Shown here: in pieces, positions 1 to 7,789 of the stretch
Numbering within the stretch: position 1 is the first letter of the stretch
Layout of the letters: each line of letters starts with the position of its first letter
Source of the DNA: Burkholderiales bacterium
GTDB lineage: Bacteria; Pseudomonadota; Gammaproteobacteria; Burkholderiales; Chitinimonadaceae
Assembly: GCA_019234745.1 (NCBI GenBank)
Contig: JAFAKZ010000493.1
Location: forward strand, 1-16,185
Direction: 5' to 3'
DNA: 16,185 bases
The notes under the pieces: model-generated
Told to the model about the DNA's origin: nothing
The model's input: only the letters and a program-made list of their open reading frames with translations
Databases searched by the model: none
Made by a program: the position numbers and the translations under genes

Positions 1-687
1 GGCGAAAATTGCCTCGGCGAAGCCATGCCAGCTGGTCTCGCCGCTGTTGCACAGGTGGTAGGCGCCGCTCACGGAAGCCCAATCTGGCTTGCTGGCCACG
101 ATATGGGCCGTGAGGTCGGCAATGGTGCGGCACCAGGTAGGTGCGCCGATCTGGTCAGCCACGATATTCATGGCCTCGCGCTCGCGGCCGAAGCGCAGCA
201 TGGTGAGCAGGAAGTTCTTGCCGCGCGCGCCGTATACCCAGCTCGTGCGCAGGATCAGATGCTGGCAGCCGCTGGCGCGGATGGCTTCTTCGCCGGCAAG
301 CTTGCTGGCACCATAGACGTTGGTTGGGCCAGTGGGCGAGGTTTCCAGCCAGGGCGCCGTGCCGTCGCCCGTGTACACGTAGTCAGTCGAATAGTGAATC
401 AGCGGAATGCCCAGCTTCTTCGCTTCTTCCGCCAGCACGCCGGCCGCCGTCGCATTGATCGCGTAGGCCGCGTCTGCTTCACTCTCCGCCTTGTCCACGG
501 CCGTGTACGCAGCCGGATTCACGATCAGCGTGGGGTGCAGGGCACGTACGGCTTCGCGCAGGGCGTCTGGGTTGCCCAGGTCTAGCTGATTGCGCAGCGG
601 GGCGTGGATGGTGCCGAGGCCCTGCAGGCTGCGGCGCAGTTCCCAGCCGACCTGGCCGTTGACGCCCGTGAGAAGAATCGTGTGCAT
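1..687 (-). CDS. rfbD: dTDP-4-dehydrorhamnose reductase, 3' end outside the window
   Basis: Catalyses the last step of dTDP-L-rhamnose synthesis, the NAD(P)H-dependent reduction of dTDP-4-dehydro-L-rhamnose, in the cytoplasm; the sugar feeds O-antigen or other surface polysaccharide. The 229 visible residues begin MHTILLTGVNGQVG, a Rossmann GxxGQxG dinucleotide motif at residues 8-14. They continue with STDYVY (100-105) and the short-chain dehydrogenase YxxxK as YGASK (125-129), all typical of RfbD/RmlD. The family is about 290-300 residues, so roughly 65 C-terminal residues lie beyond the left edge. The ATG is at 687-685, with only a weak GGAA upstream. It lies 35 bp after sbcB on the same strand and may be co-transcribed with it. 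Other rhamnose genes could follow to the left, which cannot be seen here. Identity is sure at family level. Confidence 0.93.
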   Translation of the reverse strand, partial: MHTILLTGVNGQVGWELRRSLQGLGTIHAPLRNQLDLGNPDALREAVRALHPTLIVNPAAYTAVDKAESEADAAYAINATAAGVLAEEAKKLGIPLIHYSTDYVYTGDGTAPWLETSPTGPTNVYGASKLAGEEAIRASGCQHLILRTSWVYGARGKNFLLTMLRFGREREAMNIVADQIGAPTWCRTIADLTAHIVASKPDWASVSGAYHLCNSGETSWHGFAEAIFA

Positions 688-722
688 GTCGGATTATTCC
701 AGTGTTCGAATTGGGGTCGATA

Positions 723-2171
723 TTAGCCGAGCAGGCTGGATTCCTGCTCGACCGCGTAGCGCTCGACCTCGTCTAGCAGACCGAGCGCCCGTGTGTCATC
801 GGCGCGTTCATTGCGCAGCGTGGCCAGCTTCTCGCGCAAGCCGGCCAGCGATAGCACACCGCCCGCACCATCGCGCAGACGGTCGGCCCGGTGCGCCTGC
901 CAGCGCTTGGCCTCCTCGGCCGTGAGGCTGTCGGGCCAATTACGCGCGCGGTAGCGGTAGACCAGCTCGGCCAGGCGTGCGTCGTCGAAGCTTAGCGCGC
1001 TACCTGCAAGCTCCAGCACCGGCGTGGCGCGCAGCTTGTCCAGCCGACGCCGGTCTCCGTCGCCCAGGAAGCCGTCGTACAGGCCTTCGTCCACGTCGCG
1101 CTGTGCGGGGCTGTCGCTGCGTGTGTACACGGCCTGCAGCTTGTCGTTGAGTTCCGGGCCCACGATCAGCTGCGCCGCGTGCTGTAGGGCCAGCGATATG
1201 TCGATACCCAGCTGCGCGGCGCGCTCGGGCGCGAGCGAATGCAGGTTGCCGACCACGACGGGCGAGCGGTTGATATGGATAGTCTTAATGGGCAGACGGC
1301 TCTCACCCTCGGCTAGGTCGGCCGCCTTGCTGAACATGCGCGTGCGCATTTCGTCCACGCTCAGGTCGAGCAACTCGGACGGGTCTTGGCTCAGGTCCCA
1401 TACGGCCAGTTCATTCTTGTTCGTGGGGTGCCAGGCAAGCGGCAGCACCACGGCCAGGCAGCCGCGCGTGGCCGGGTACATACCAGATACGTGCAGGAAT
1501 GGGCGCCGTTCGGCTGCGCGCATCTCTGCGTTCACCGCGTTCTTGCTGCGTAGCTTGAAGCAGAAGTCGAATAGGCGCGGCTGCTTCGTCTTGATCAGTT
1601 TCGCAAAAGCGATGGTGGCAAGTACATCGCTCAGCGCATCGTGCGCCGCCTCATGTGCCAGGCCGTTGGCGGCAGTCAGGTGTTCCAGCTTGAAACTGGG
1701 CGCGCCGTCTTCCCGTAAGGGCCATACGATGTCTTCGGGGCGGAAGGCGTAGGTGGCGCGCACGCAGTCGAGCAGGTCCCAGCGCGAGCAGCCCTGCTGC
1801 CATTCGCGGCCGTAGGGCTCGTATAGATTGCGCCACAGCAGGTGGCGCGTCAGTTCGTCGTCGAAGCGCAGCGTGTTATAGCCCACGCCGCAGGTACCGG
1901 GCGCGGCCAGTTCCGCATGGATGCGGCCGATGAATTCCGCTTCGATCACGCCGCGCGCGTCGGCCGTCTGCGGCGTAATGCCGGTGATCAGCACGGACTC
2001 CGGGTCGGGCAGGAAGTCGTCCGTGGGTTTGCAGTAGAGCGATACCGGTTCGCCGACGATGTTCAGGTCGAGATCGGTACGCACGCCGGCGAACTGGGCT
2101 GGCCGGTCGCGTCTCGGGTTGGCGCCGAAGGTTTCGTAGTCGTGCCAGAGAAAGGTAGGTGCTGCGGCCAT
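723..2171 (-). CDS. sbcB: exodeoxyribonuclease I (ExoI)
   Basis: A 3'-to-5' single-strand DNA exonuclease of the DnaQ (DEDDh) superfamily, acting in recombination and mismatch repair. The 482-residue product is close to the 475 residues of E. coli ExoI and collinear with it. The first acidic motif is HDYETFG (D11, E13). GYNTLRFDDE (97-106) carries the next acidic residue. SRWDLLD follows at about 129-135, and HEAAHDALSDV (173-183) holds the catalytic H177 and D182. PSFKLEHLTAANG and KTKQPRLFDF are also characteristic ExoI stretches. The C-terminal half matches the SH3-like and helical extension that binds single-stranded DNA. The ATG at 2171 has no clear Shine-Dalgarno, but the catalytic motif begins 10 residues later, so a start further in is unlikely. 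It sits 62 bp after the hydrolase gene and 35 bp before rfbD. Confidence 0.97.
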   Translation of the reverse strand: MAAAPTFLWHDYETFGANPRRDRPAQFAGVRTDLDLNIVGEPVSLYCKPTDDFLPDPESVLITGITPQTADARGVIEAEFIGRIHAELAAPGTCGVGYNTLRFDDELTRHLLWRNLYEPYGREWQQGCSRWDLLDCVRATYAFRPEDIVWPLREDGAPSFKLEHLTAANGLAHEAAHDALSDVLATIAFAKLIKTKQPRLFDFCFKLRSKNAVNAEMRAAERRPFLHVSGMYPATRGCLAVVLPLAWHPTNKNELAVWDLSQDPSELLDLSVDEMRTRMFSKAADLAEGESRLPIKTIHINRSPVVVGNLHSLAPERAAQLGIDISLALQHAAQLIVGPELNDKLQAVYTRSDSPAQRDVDEGLYDGFLGDGDRRRLDKLRATPVLELAGSALSFDDARLAELVYRYRARNWPDSLTAEEAKRWQAHRADRLRDGAGGVLSLAGLREKLATLRNERADDTRALGLLDEVERYAVEQESSLLG

Positions 2172-2189
2172 GGGAGCACGGGATTGAGG

Positions 2190-2218
2190 GCGATGGGCGG
2201 GACTATAGCGCCCATCGC
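2190..2218 (-). terminator. perfect 10-bp hairpin between hydrolase gene and sbcB
   Basis: GCGATGGGCG (2190-2199) pairs perfectly with CGCCCATCGC (2209-2218) across a 9-nt loop. On the minus strand it begins 16 nt after the hydrolase stop codon. No T-run follows, so it is not a classical intrinsic terminator. It could weaken read-through into sbcB, stabilise the upstream mRNA end, or be a protein-binding dyad. Confidence 0.4.
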
Positions 2219-2233
2219 TTGCTCAGGTCGACA

Positions 2234-3112
2234 TCAACCCACGCCGTGCGAGGCGAACCAGCCCAGCAGCCGTTTCCAGCCATCTTCCGCCGCATCCTTT
2301 CGGTAGCTCGGGCGATAGTCGGCATGGAAACCGTGCGGGGCGTCCGGATAGACGACGAATTCCACCTGCTTGCCGGCCGCCTTGGCCGCACCGCGCATGC
2401 GATTGATGCTGTCCTGCGGGATGCCCTGGTCGGCGCCGCCATAGAGTCCCAGCACGGGTGCCTTCAGATTGGTCACGCCGTCGATCGGGTGGCCGGGCAT
2501 ATTGTCGCTTGGCTGCCCCGCCAGGCGGCCATACCAGGCTACGCCGGCTTTCAGGTCCGGGTTGTGTTCGGCATACATCCATACGATGCGGCCGCCCCAG
2601 CAGAAGCCAGTAATGCCCAGCTTGGCCGTATCGGCGCGGCCGCTCCTCTTGGCCCAGGCCACCGTGTGGTCCAGGTCGCTCATCACCTGCGCGTCGGGTA
2701 CCTTGGACACGACTTGGCTGACGATGTCGTCGATGCTGGCGATCTTCGATACATCGCCCTGGCGCGCGTATAGCTCGGGTGCGACGGCGAAATAGCCGTG
2801 CTTCGCGAGCCGCCGGCATATGTCGCGGATATACTCATGTACGCCGAAGATTTCCTGTACGACGACGATGGTGGGGAAGGGGCCTGCGCCCTCGGGCATG
2901 GCGCGGTAGGCCGGCATGTCGCCATCGGCAGTGGGAACCTTCACCTCGCCCGCGACTAGGCCCTTGTCGTCAGTGTGGATGACCTCATCGGCGTTGGCCG
3001 GGCGCACGGCCAGCGCAAAGCCAGCAGCGAGCGAGGTGACGACGAACTCGCGGCGGCTGAAGGCAGTCTTAGGGACAAAGGGTGCCGCGTCGGGGTGCTT
3101 GCTGTCGTTCAT
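2234..3112 (-). CDS. exported dienelactone hydrolase family protein
   Basis: An alpha/beta hydrolase of the dienelactone hydrolase family, 292 residues. The triad is visible: nucleophile C171 in GFCWGG, D228 in GLYGGADQG and H260 in YPDAPHGFH. The conserved glutamate of QEIFG (E88) is also present. The N-terminus carries a Tat-type signal, SRREFV at 19-24 followed by a hydrophobic stretch and an ANA-D cleavage site near residue 41, so export as a folded protein is predicted. Substrate is unknown; many family members are not true dienelactone hydrolases. The ATG at 3112 is backed by a good Shine-Dalgarno, GGAGG with a 7-nt spacer. It is transcribed toward sbcB and away from the Ig-domain lipoprotein, from which it is separated by 76 bp. 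Confidence 0.92.
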   Translation of the reverse strand: MNDSKHPDAAPFVPKTAFSRREFVVTSLAAGFALAVRPANADEVIHTDDKGLVAGEVKVPTADGDMPAYRAMPEGAGPFPTIVVVQEIFGVHEYIRDICRRLAKHGYFAVAPELYARQGDVSKIASIDDIVSQVVSKVPDAQVMSDLDHTVAWAKRSGRADTAKLGITGFCWGGRIVWMYAEHNPDLKAGVAWYGRLAGQPSDNMPGHPIDGVTNLKAPVLGLYGGADQGIPQDSINRMRGAAKAAGKQVEFVVYPDAPHGFHADYRPSYRKDAAEDGWKRLLGWFASHGVG

Positions 3113-3188
3113 TGTTGATCCTCCGCTTGTCTCGGTAATGGCCTTTATGGCTAAATCCGGGGGGATTTTCCACTCTGCCGGGGTTGTA

Positions 3189-5684
3189 ATGAATCGAATC
3201 GATGTCCGCCGTGCCTTCTACGGCATATTCCTATGTTTCCTGACAGCGATTCTTGCAGCCTGCGGTGGCGGCGCTAGCTCGTCCGGCACGTCGTCGAATG
3301 CGACACCCACCATCAAGCTGACTCTCAATACGGGCAACCAGGTCGTAAGCGGCAGCCAGTCCACCGCCACGGCAACGGTGCTCGATGGTAGCGGAAAGCC
3401 GATGGCCAATGTGCTCGTTACATTCAGTAACGACACGACTTACGCGACCTTCAATCCCGCCTCCGGCACAGCGCTGACCAACGCCAGCGGTGTCGCGACC
3501 ATGGGCGTCGTGGGGACGGCCAAGCTCGGTGCCGACGTACTCAGGGCCTCGGCCAGCGTGCCCGGTGCGAGCGGCGTGACGACGACCATTTCCACCACGA
3601 CGAATTACCAGGTCGTGGCGGGCCAGCCAGGTTCGTCAGCCACGCTCAGCATGGCGCTGACCGTGGGCGGCGCCAGCGCCAGCACCCTGACAGCAGGGCA
3701 GGATGGCAACCTGAGCGTGCTGTTCGTCGATGCGACGGGCAACCCCGTCTCCGGTGCGCTTGTGACCTTCACGTTGTCCTCTGGTTCCGGCTCCGGTTCG
3801 TCGGCCCTGGTGGCGCTGTCGAGCACCACCGCGCTCACCAACAGCAAGGGTCAGGCCGTCGTTGACGTGTTGGGCCAGTCGACGACCGCCAGCGGCGTCG
3901 TGACGATCTCTGCCTCGGCCGTGGCCGGCTCCGTGTCGGCCTCCAATAGCCTGCTGTTCAGCTACCAGCCGCCCACACCCAATCTGGCGGCGCTGACCAT
4001 CGTCATGCCCAATGGCGTGACGTCCATTCCCCAGTCGAGCACCGTCAACGTCGTCGCCAGCATTGTCGATGCCAACACCGGCCAGCCTTACCAGAATGCG
4101 CTCACGGTGAATTTCGGCAGCTCCTGTGCCTCGGCCGGTACGGCTACGATCACGGCTAGCGCGCAGAATATCGCCGGCACGGCCACCGCCACCTATACAC
4201 CGCAAGGCTGCGTGGGCAGTGACGTGATCACGGCCAGCATCACCTCGTTAGGCCAGACGCGCTCACTCACCAAGACAGTGAACATCGCACCGGCCGCAGC
4301 GGCCTCTATGCAGTTTGTCAGTGCCACACCGACTGTACTGGGCATCCAGGGCAGCGGTACCGGCTCGACGGGCAGCGTGAAGTTCCAACTGGTCGACGCT
4401 AGCGGCAACGCCGTCTCGGGACAGGCGGTCAACTTCGCCTTGAGCACCACGGCCGGTGGCATGGTGCTGGTTACCCAGAGCGCGGTGACGGACGCCAACG
4501 GCTACGCAAGCGCCACGGTGCAGGCTGGCACCATCGGCACGCCGCTTACGGTAACGGCGACGCTGGCCTCGAACACGGCCATCTGGGCGCAGTCGCGCGG
4601 CATGTATGTGTCGACCAAGATTCCGCACGAGAATGGCTTCTCGCTGACGGCGACGACGCTGAACCCGGAATTCTTCGCCATCGACGGCAATACCACTACG
4701 CTGATCGTGCATGCGTCCGATCGCTTCGGCCTACCGGTGCCCGATGGTACGGTAGTCAACTTCCGCACAGAGGGCGGCATCGGTACGATTCAGGATGCCA
4801 ACAATACGGGCGCGCCGGCAGGCGGCTGCACGACCACGCAGAGCACCTGTTCCGTCACGGTGACGTCCTCGGGTAACCGCAGTGTGCTGCGCTACCCGGG
4901 CAGGCAGGCCATCGTCGCCTACGCCGTGGGTGAAGACAGCTTCATCGACAACAATGGCGACGGCATCTTCGACCAGGGCGATACCTTCCCGCCACCCGGC
5001 GCCTACCTGAGCGGCGAGCCCTATCTCGATGTGGCGGAAACGGGTAGCTACCAGTCCGGCGAAGAATTCATCGATTTCAACAACACGGGCACGTATTGGA
5101 ACGGCATTTCGAACGGTACCTACCTGTATAGCGGGATCAATTGCCAGTATCCGACGCAGTGCTCGGGCAAGAGTAATCGCCTGGTGTACGACAAGCTGGT
5201 ATTGGTCTGGTCTGGCAGCCACGCCCAGATCAGCATTCCCGTGAATTCGGGCGTCCAGTACGATCTGAACGGCAGGCAGACGCTTAATGCCGCCTACCGT
5301 ATCCCGGCTGGCAGTCAGACCGGCGTCCTGTATGTGCCGCAGTGCGGCAATGTTGTCGTGCAGCTGGTGATTACGGACGACAACGGCCAGACGATGCCTT
5401 ACAAGACAGGGGTGACGATCGCCACTACCCCGTCTGCACTGAGCCAGGGCACGAGTTCGTCAATCACAATCGGCAATACCAACGACACAGCGAGTAGCGT
5501 GACACCGAACTTTACGGCTCCCGCCATTTACCCGCTCACCATCGTCAGCGGCGGCTCCGTCTCGGCGGGCGTGTGTACGCCACCCGCGACACTGAGCGGC
5601 TCGCTAGCCGTGACGGTGACGACGCCGGCCGGCTTTGTCACGACGACGAACATCCCGCTTGCCGAAGTCGGCCCGCCGTATTGA
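3189..5684 (+). CDS. surface lipoprotein with tandem Ig-like (Big_1/invasin-type) domains
   Basis: An 831-residue probable lipoprotein. The start at 3189 gives a short basic N-terminus, a hydrophobic helix and a lipobox LAAC with C25 as the lipidated cysteine; a GGGG lies just upstream. An in-frame ATG at 3138 would add 17 residues before the signal and is less likely. After a Ser/Gly/Thr linker come about five Ig-like repeats, near 40-142, 148-260, 265-370, 372-465 and 483-585. They show the recurring pattern of Big_1 domains: a V-x-D-x-x-G-x-P/A-V motif, then a T-N/D-x-x-G-x-A turn. Residues 581-637 are acidic and calcium-loop-like. Eight cysteines after C25 fall in pairs (313/341, 547/554, 652/658, 719/796), possibly disulfides. 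Such proteins act in adhesion or as surface stalks; the ligand is unknown. A strong terminator follows. Confidence 0.85.
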   Translation: MNRIDVRRAFYGIFLCFLTAILAACGGGASSSGTSSNATPTIKLTLNTGNQVVSGSQSTATATVLDGSGKPMANVLVTFSNDTTYATFNPASGTALTNASGVATMGVVGTAKLGADVLRASASVPGASGVTTTISTTTNYQVVAGQPGSSATLSMALTVGGASASTLTAGQDGNLSVLFVDATGNPVSGALVTFTLSSGSGSGSSALVALSSTTALTNSKGQAVVDVLGQSTTASGVVTISASAVAGSVSASNSLLFSYQPPTPNLAALTIVMPNGVTSIPQSSTVNVVASIVDANTGQPYQNALTVNFGSSCASAGTATITASAQNIAGTATATYTPQGCVGSDVITASITSLGQTRSLTKTVNIAPAAAASMQFVSATPTVLGIQGSGTGSTGSVKFQLVDASGNAVSGQAVNFALSTTAGGMVLVTQSAVTDANGYASATVQAGTIGTPLTVTATLASNTAIWAQSRGMYVSTKIPHENGFSLTATTLNPEFFAIDGNTTTLIVHASDRFGLPVPDGTVVNFRTEGGIGTIQDANNTGAPAGGCTTTQSTCSVTVTSSGNRSVLRYPGRQAIVAYAVGEDSFIDNNGDGIFDQGDTFPPPGAYLSGEPYLDVAETGSYQSGEEFIDFNNTGTYWNGISNGTYLYSGINCQYPTQCSGKSNRLVYDKLVLVWSGSHAQISIPVNSGVQYDLNGRQTLNAAYRIPAGSQTGVLYVPQCGNVVVQLVITDDNGQTMPYKTGVTIATTPSALSQGTSSSITIGNTNDTASSVTPNFTAPAIYPLTIVSGGSVSAGVCTPPATLSGSLAVTVTTPAGFVTTTNIPLAEVGPPY

Positions 5685-5704
5685 TCGGTGTTGCTGGAAG
5701 AACG

Positions 5705-5731
5705 GAAACCGGGCCGCAATGGCCCGGTTTC
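5705..5731. terminator. bidirectional intrinsic terminator
   Basis: GAAACCGGGCC (5705-5715) pairs perfectly with GGCCCGGTTTC (5721-5731) around the 5-nt loop GCAAT. T-rich sequence follows on both strands (GTTTC on plus; TTCCGTTCTT on minus). It lies between the convergent ends of the Ig-domain lipoprotein and the HDAC-family gene and can serve both. Confidence 0.85.
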
Positions 5732-5742
5732 GTTTCAAGTGC

Positions 5743-6696
5743 CTACAGGTCGGCTAGCACCTTGATGTGCGCCGCGGCGCTGCGGCCCAGCGCCGAGAGG
5801 TCGTAGCCACCTTCCAGCACGGAAACGATGCGCCCGTCTGCGTGTTCGGCCGCTACCTCCATCAGCCGCTTCGTCACCCAGGCGTAATCGTCTTCCACCA
5901 GGCCAAGAGAGGCCATATCGTCTTCCAGATGGGCATCGAATCCGGCCGAGATGAAGATCATGCGTGGCTGGAATTCGGCCAATGCGGGCAGCCATTTCTC
6001 CTGCACGGCCGCACGGAATCCCTCGCCGCTCGTGCCGGCCTTCAGGGGCACGTTGTGCATATTCGGCCCCATGGGGCGCTCGCCGCAATAGGGGTAGAAG
6101 GGCGACTGGAAGGTCGACACCATGAGCACGCGCGGATTGTCGTGGAACAATTCTTCCGTGCCATTGCCGTGATGCACATCGAAGTCCGCCACCGCCACCC
6201 GTTCGATGCCCTGTGCCAGCGCGTGCGCCACGCCCACGCCCAGGTTGTTGAACAGGCAGAAACCCATGGCGCGGTGCGATTCCGCATGGTGGCCGGGCGG
6301 GCGGACGGCGCAGAAGGCATTCGCGGCCTCACCCGACATCACGAGATCCGCGGCCTTCACCACGGCGCCGGCGGCACGCCAGGCGGCGCGCAGCGAGTAG
6401 GGGTTCATCGCCGTGTCGGCATCCACATGCACGATGCCGTGTTCGGGCGACAGGCGGTCGAGCGCCTCGACATAGCGTGGCGGGTGCACCAGGGCAAGCT
6501 GTTCGCGTAGCGCCAGCGGTGCCTCGACGTGCAGCAGGTGGTCCCACATGCCTGCCGCGATCAGCCTATCCTGGATGGCCGTTAGCCGGTCCGGGCATTC
6601 CGGGTGGTCGTCGCCCATATTGTGCAGCCGGCAGTCGGCATGTGTGACATAGGCCGTGGGGGCGGCGCGGCCGCGCCGGGTCAACCAGTTCAGCAA
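5743..6696 (-). CDS. histone deacetylase family protein (class II-like amidohydrolase)
   Basis: A zinc-dependent deacetylase of the HDAC/acetoin-utilisation/acetylpolyamine amidohydrolase superfamily, 317 residues, probably cytoplasmic. Key motifs are in order: HPECPDRL (31-38), RPPGHHAE with the histidine pair H136-H137, DFDVHHGNGT with zinc ligands D173 and H175, and SAGFDAH with zinc ligand D254. EGGYDL follows with the transition-state tyrosine Y298, so the active site looks intact. The substrate could be an acetyl-lysine protein, acetylpolyamine or a small amide and is not decided by sequence. Translation appears to start at TTG (6696-6694): GGGAG sits 7 nt upstream, no ATG lies in frame before residue 27, and the conserved fold begins soon after. 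It is divergent from the moxR operon. Confidence 0.93.
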   Translation of the reverse strand: MLNWLTRRGRAAPTAYVTHADCRLHNMGDDHPECPDRLTAIQDRLIAAGMWDHLLHVEAPLALREQLALVHPPRYVEALDRLSPEHGIVHVDADTAMNPYSLRAAWRAAGAVVKAADLVMSGEAANAFCAVRPPGHHAESHRAMGFCLFNNLGVGVAHALAQGIERVAVADFDVHHGNGTEELFHDNPRVLMVSTFQSPFYPYCGERPMGPNMHNVPLKAGTSGEGFRAAVQEKWLPALAEFQPRMIFISAGFDAHLEDDMASLGLVEDDYAWVTKRLMEVAAEHADGRIVSVLEGGYDLSALGRSAAAHIKVLADL

Positions 6697-6702
6697 AGCG
6701 TG

Positions 6703-6708
6703 TCTCCC
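6703..6708 (-). promoter_or_regulatory. Shine-Dalgarno fixing a TTG start
   Basis: On the minus strand GGGAGA precedes the TTG at 6696 with about 7 nt between GGGAG and the start. It is the only well-placed ribosome binding site ahead of the conserved HDAC fold and is the main reason for accepting a TTG start. Confidence 0.6.
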
Positions 6709-6770
6709 GATGCGTCGGCGACAGCGTGTCGATTCCCATCGGGAACCGCCGCTATCCGCTCGCGATCATA

Positions 6771-6809
6771 TGCGTCCAGTGTAATGATTGAAGTGGTATA
6801 AACCAATAG
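6771..6809. promoter_or_regulatory. possible divergent promoter pair, HDAC gene and moxR operon
   Basis: In the 154-bp divergent region, the minus strand carries TTGGTT (6806-6801), a 17-nt spacer and TACACT (6783-6778), a moderate sigma-70 match facing the HDAC gene. On the plus strand TATAAA (6797-6802) is a good -10 match facing moxR, but no matching -35 is visible at 17 nt. If used, the plus start near 6809 would leave a 42-nt leader before the moxR ATG and exclude the upstream TTG at 6788. Pattern-based only. Confidence 0.3.
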
Positions 6810-6850
6810 CGTCCCCACGCTTCTTGATCGCGGCCAAGGTTCCGCTCCCA

Positions 6851-7789
6851 ATGAATTCGAACATTGCTCCCCGCCTGCCGCTTGACTCGCTGCATGCCGT
6901 GCTGGCCCAGCTCGATCGCTTTATTCTCGGCAAGCAGCGTGAGACGCGCCAGGCGCTGGCCTGTCTCCTGGCGCGCGGCCACGTGCTGATCGAGGACGTG
7001 CCTGGCGTCGGCAAGACCACCTTGGCGCATGCACTGGCCGCCACACTGGGCCTCGCTTTTCAGCGTGTGCAGTTCACCAGCGACATGCTGCCGGCCGACC
7101 TGATCGGCGTATCGATCTACGACCGCGAAACGCAGGGTTTCCGCTTTCATTCCGGCCCCATCTTCAGCCAGGTCGTGCTGGCGGACGAGATCAACCGCGC
7201 CACGCCCAAGACGCAGTCGGCCCTGCTCGAGGCGATGGAGGAGCGCCAGGTGACCATGGACGGCGAGACGCGTGCCTTGCCCGATCCTTTCTTCGTCATC
7301 GCCACGCAGAACCCGGCGCACCAGATTGGCACCTTTCCCCTGCCAGAATCGCAGCTCGACCGTTTCCTGATGCGCATCACGCTGGGCTACCCGGATGCGG
7401 CGGCCGAGCGCGCCATGCTGCTGGGCGAGGACAGGCGCGACATGCTCAAGGAGGCCAAACCGGTGATCGGCATGGCCGAATTGGCGGAATTCCAGGCTGC
7501 CGTGCGCCTGGTGACCGTGGCGCCGGCGCTGGTCGACTACGTGCAGGCGCTGACGCGCGCCACGCGCGAAGCGAACGACTTCCACAACGGCCTATCGCCA
7601 CGCGCGGCGTTGGGCCTTTTGGCGGCTGCGCGCGCCTGGGCGCTGCTCGATGGCCGCACCATGGTCATCCCCGAGGACGTGCAGGCCGTGTTCGGCGCGG
7701 TGGCCACGCACCGCCTGCTGGCGCGCGCCAGCAACCGACCGCAGCCCGAACTTGTCGCACGGCTGTTGAGCGATGTGGCCATTCCTTGA
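6851..7789 (+). CDS. MoxR family AAA+ ATPase
   Basis: A cytoplasmic AAA+ ATPase of the MoxR/RavA clade, thought to act as a chaperone-like remodeller for partner proteins that carry DUF58 or von Willebrand A domains. From the ATG at 6851 it has 312 residues. Walker A is VPGVGKTTLA (K55), Walker B is VVLADEIN (D112, E113), and sensor 1 is ATQNP (N154). LLEAMEERQVT and FPLPESQLDRF are MoxR signatures. An in-frame TTG at 6788 would add 21 residues outside the family alignment; the ATG gives the usual N-terminus, although its Shine-Dalgarno (AAGG, 11 nt away) is weak. Its last 17 bases overlap the DUF58 gene, which indicates translational coupling. It heads the three-gene operon. Confidence 0.93.
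   Translation: MNSNIAPRLPLDSLHAVLAQLDRFILGKQRETRQALACLLARGHVLIEDVPGVGKTTLAHALAATLGLAFQRVQFTSDMLPADLIGVSIYDRETQGFRFHSGPIFSQVVLADEINRATPKTQSALLEAMEERQVTMDGETRALPDPFFVIATQNPAHQIGTFPLPESQLDRFLMRITLGYPDAAAERAMLLGEDRRDMLKEAKPVIGMAELAEFQAAVRLVTVAPALVDYVQALTRATREANDFHNGLSPRAALGLLAAARAWALLDGRTMVIPEDVQAVFGAVATHRLLARASNRPQPELVARLLSDVAIP

Noticed and set aside
2916..3188. Upstream extension of the Ig-domain lipoprotein
   Set aside because: It overlaps the hydrolase gene on the other strand and would bury the lipobox signal peptide about 115 residues inside the protein.
3636..5222. Long open frames antisense to the Ig-domain lipoprotein
   Set aside because: Their translations are low-complexity and family-less, as expected from the third-codon GC bias of the plus-strand gene.
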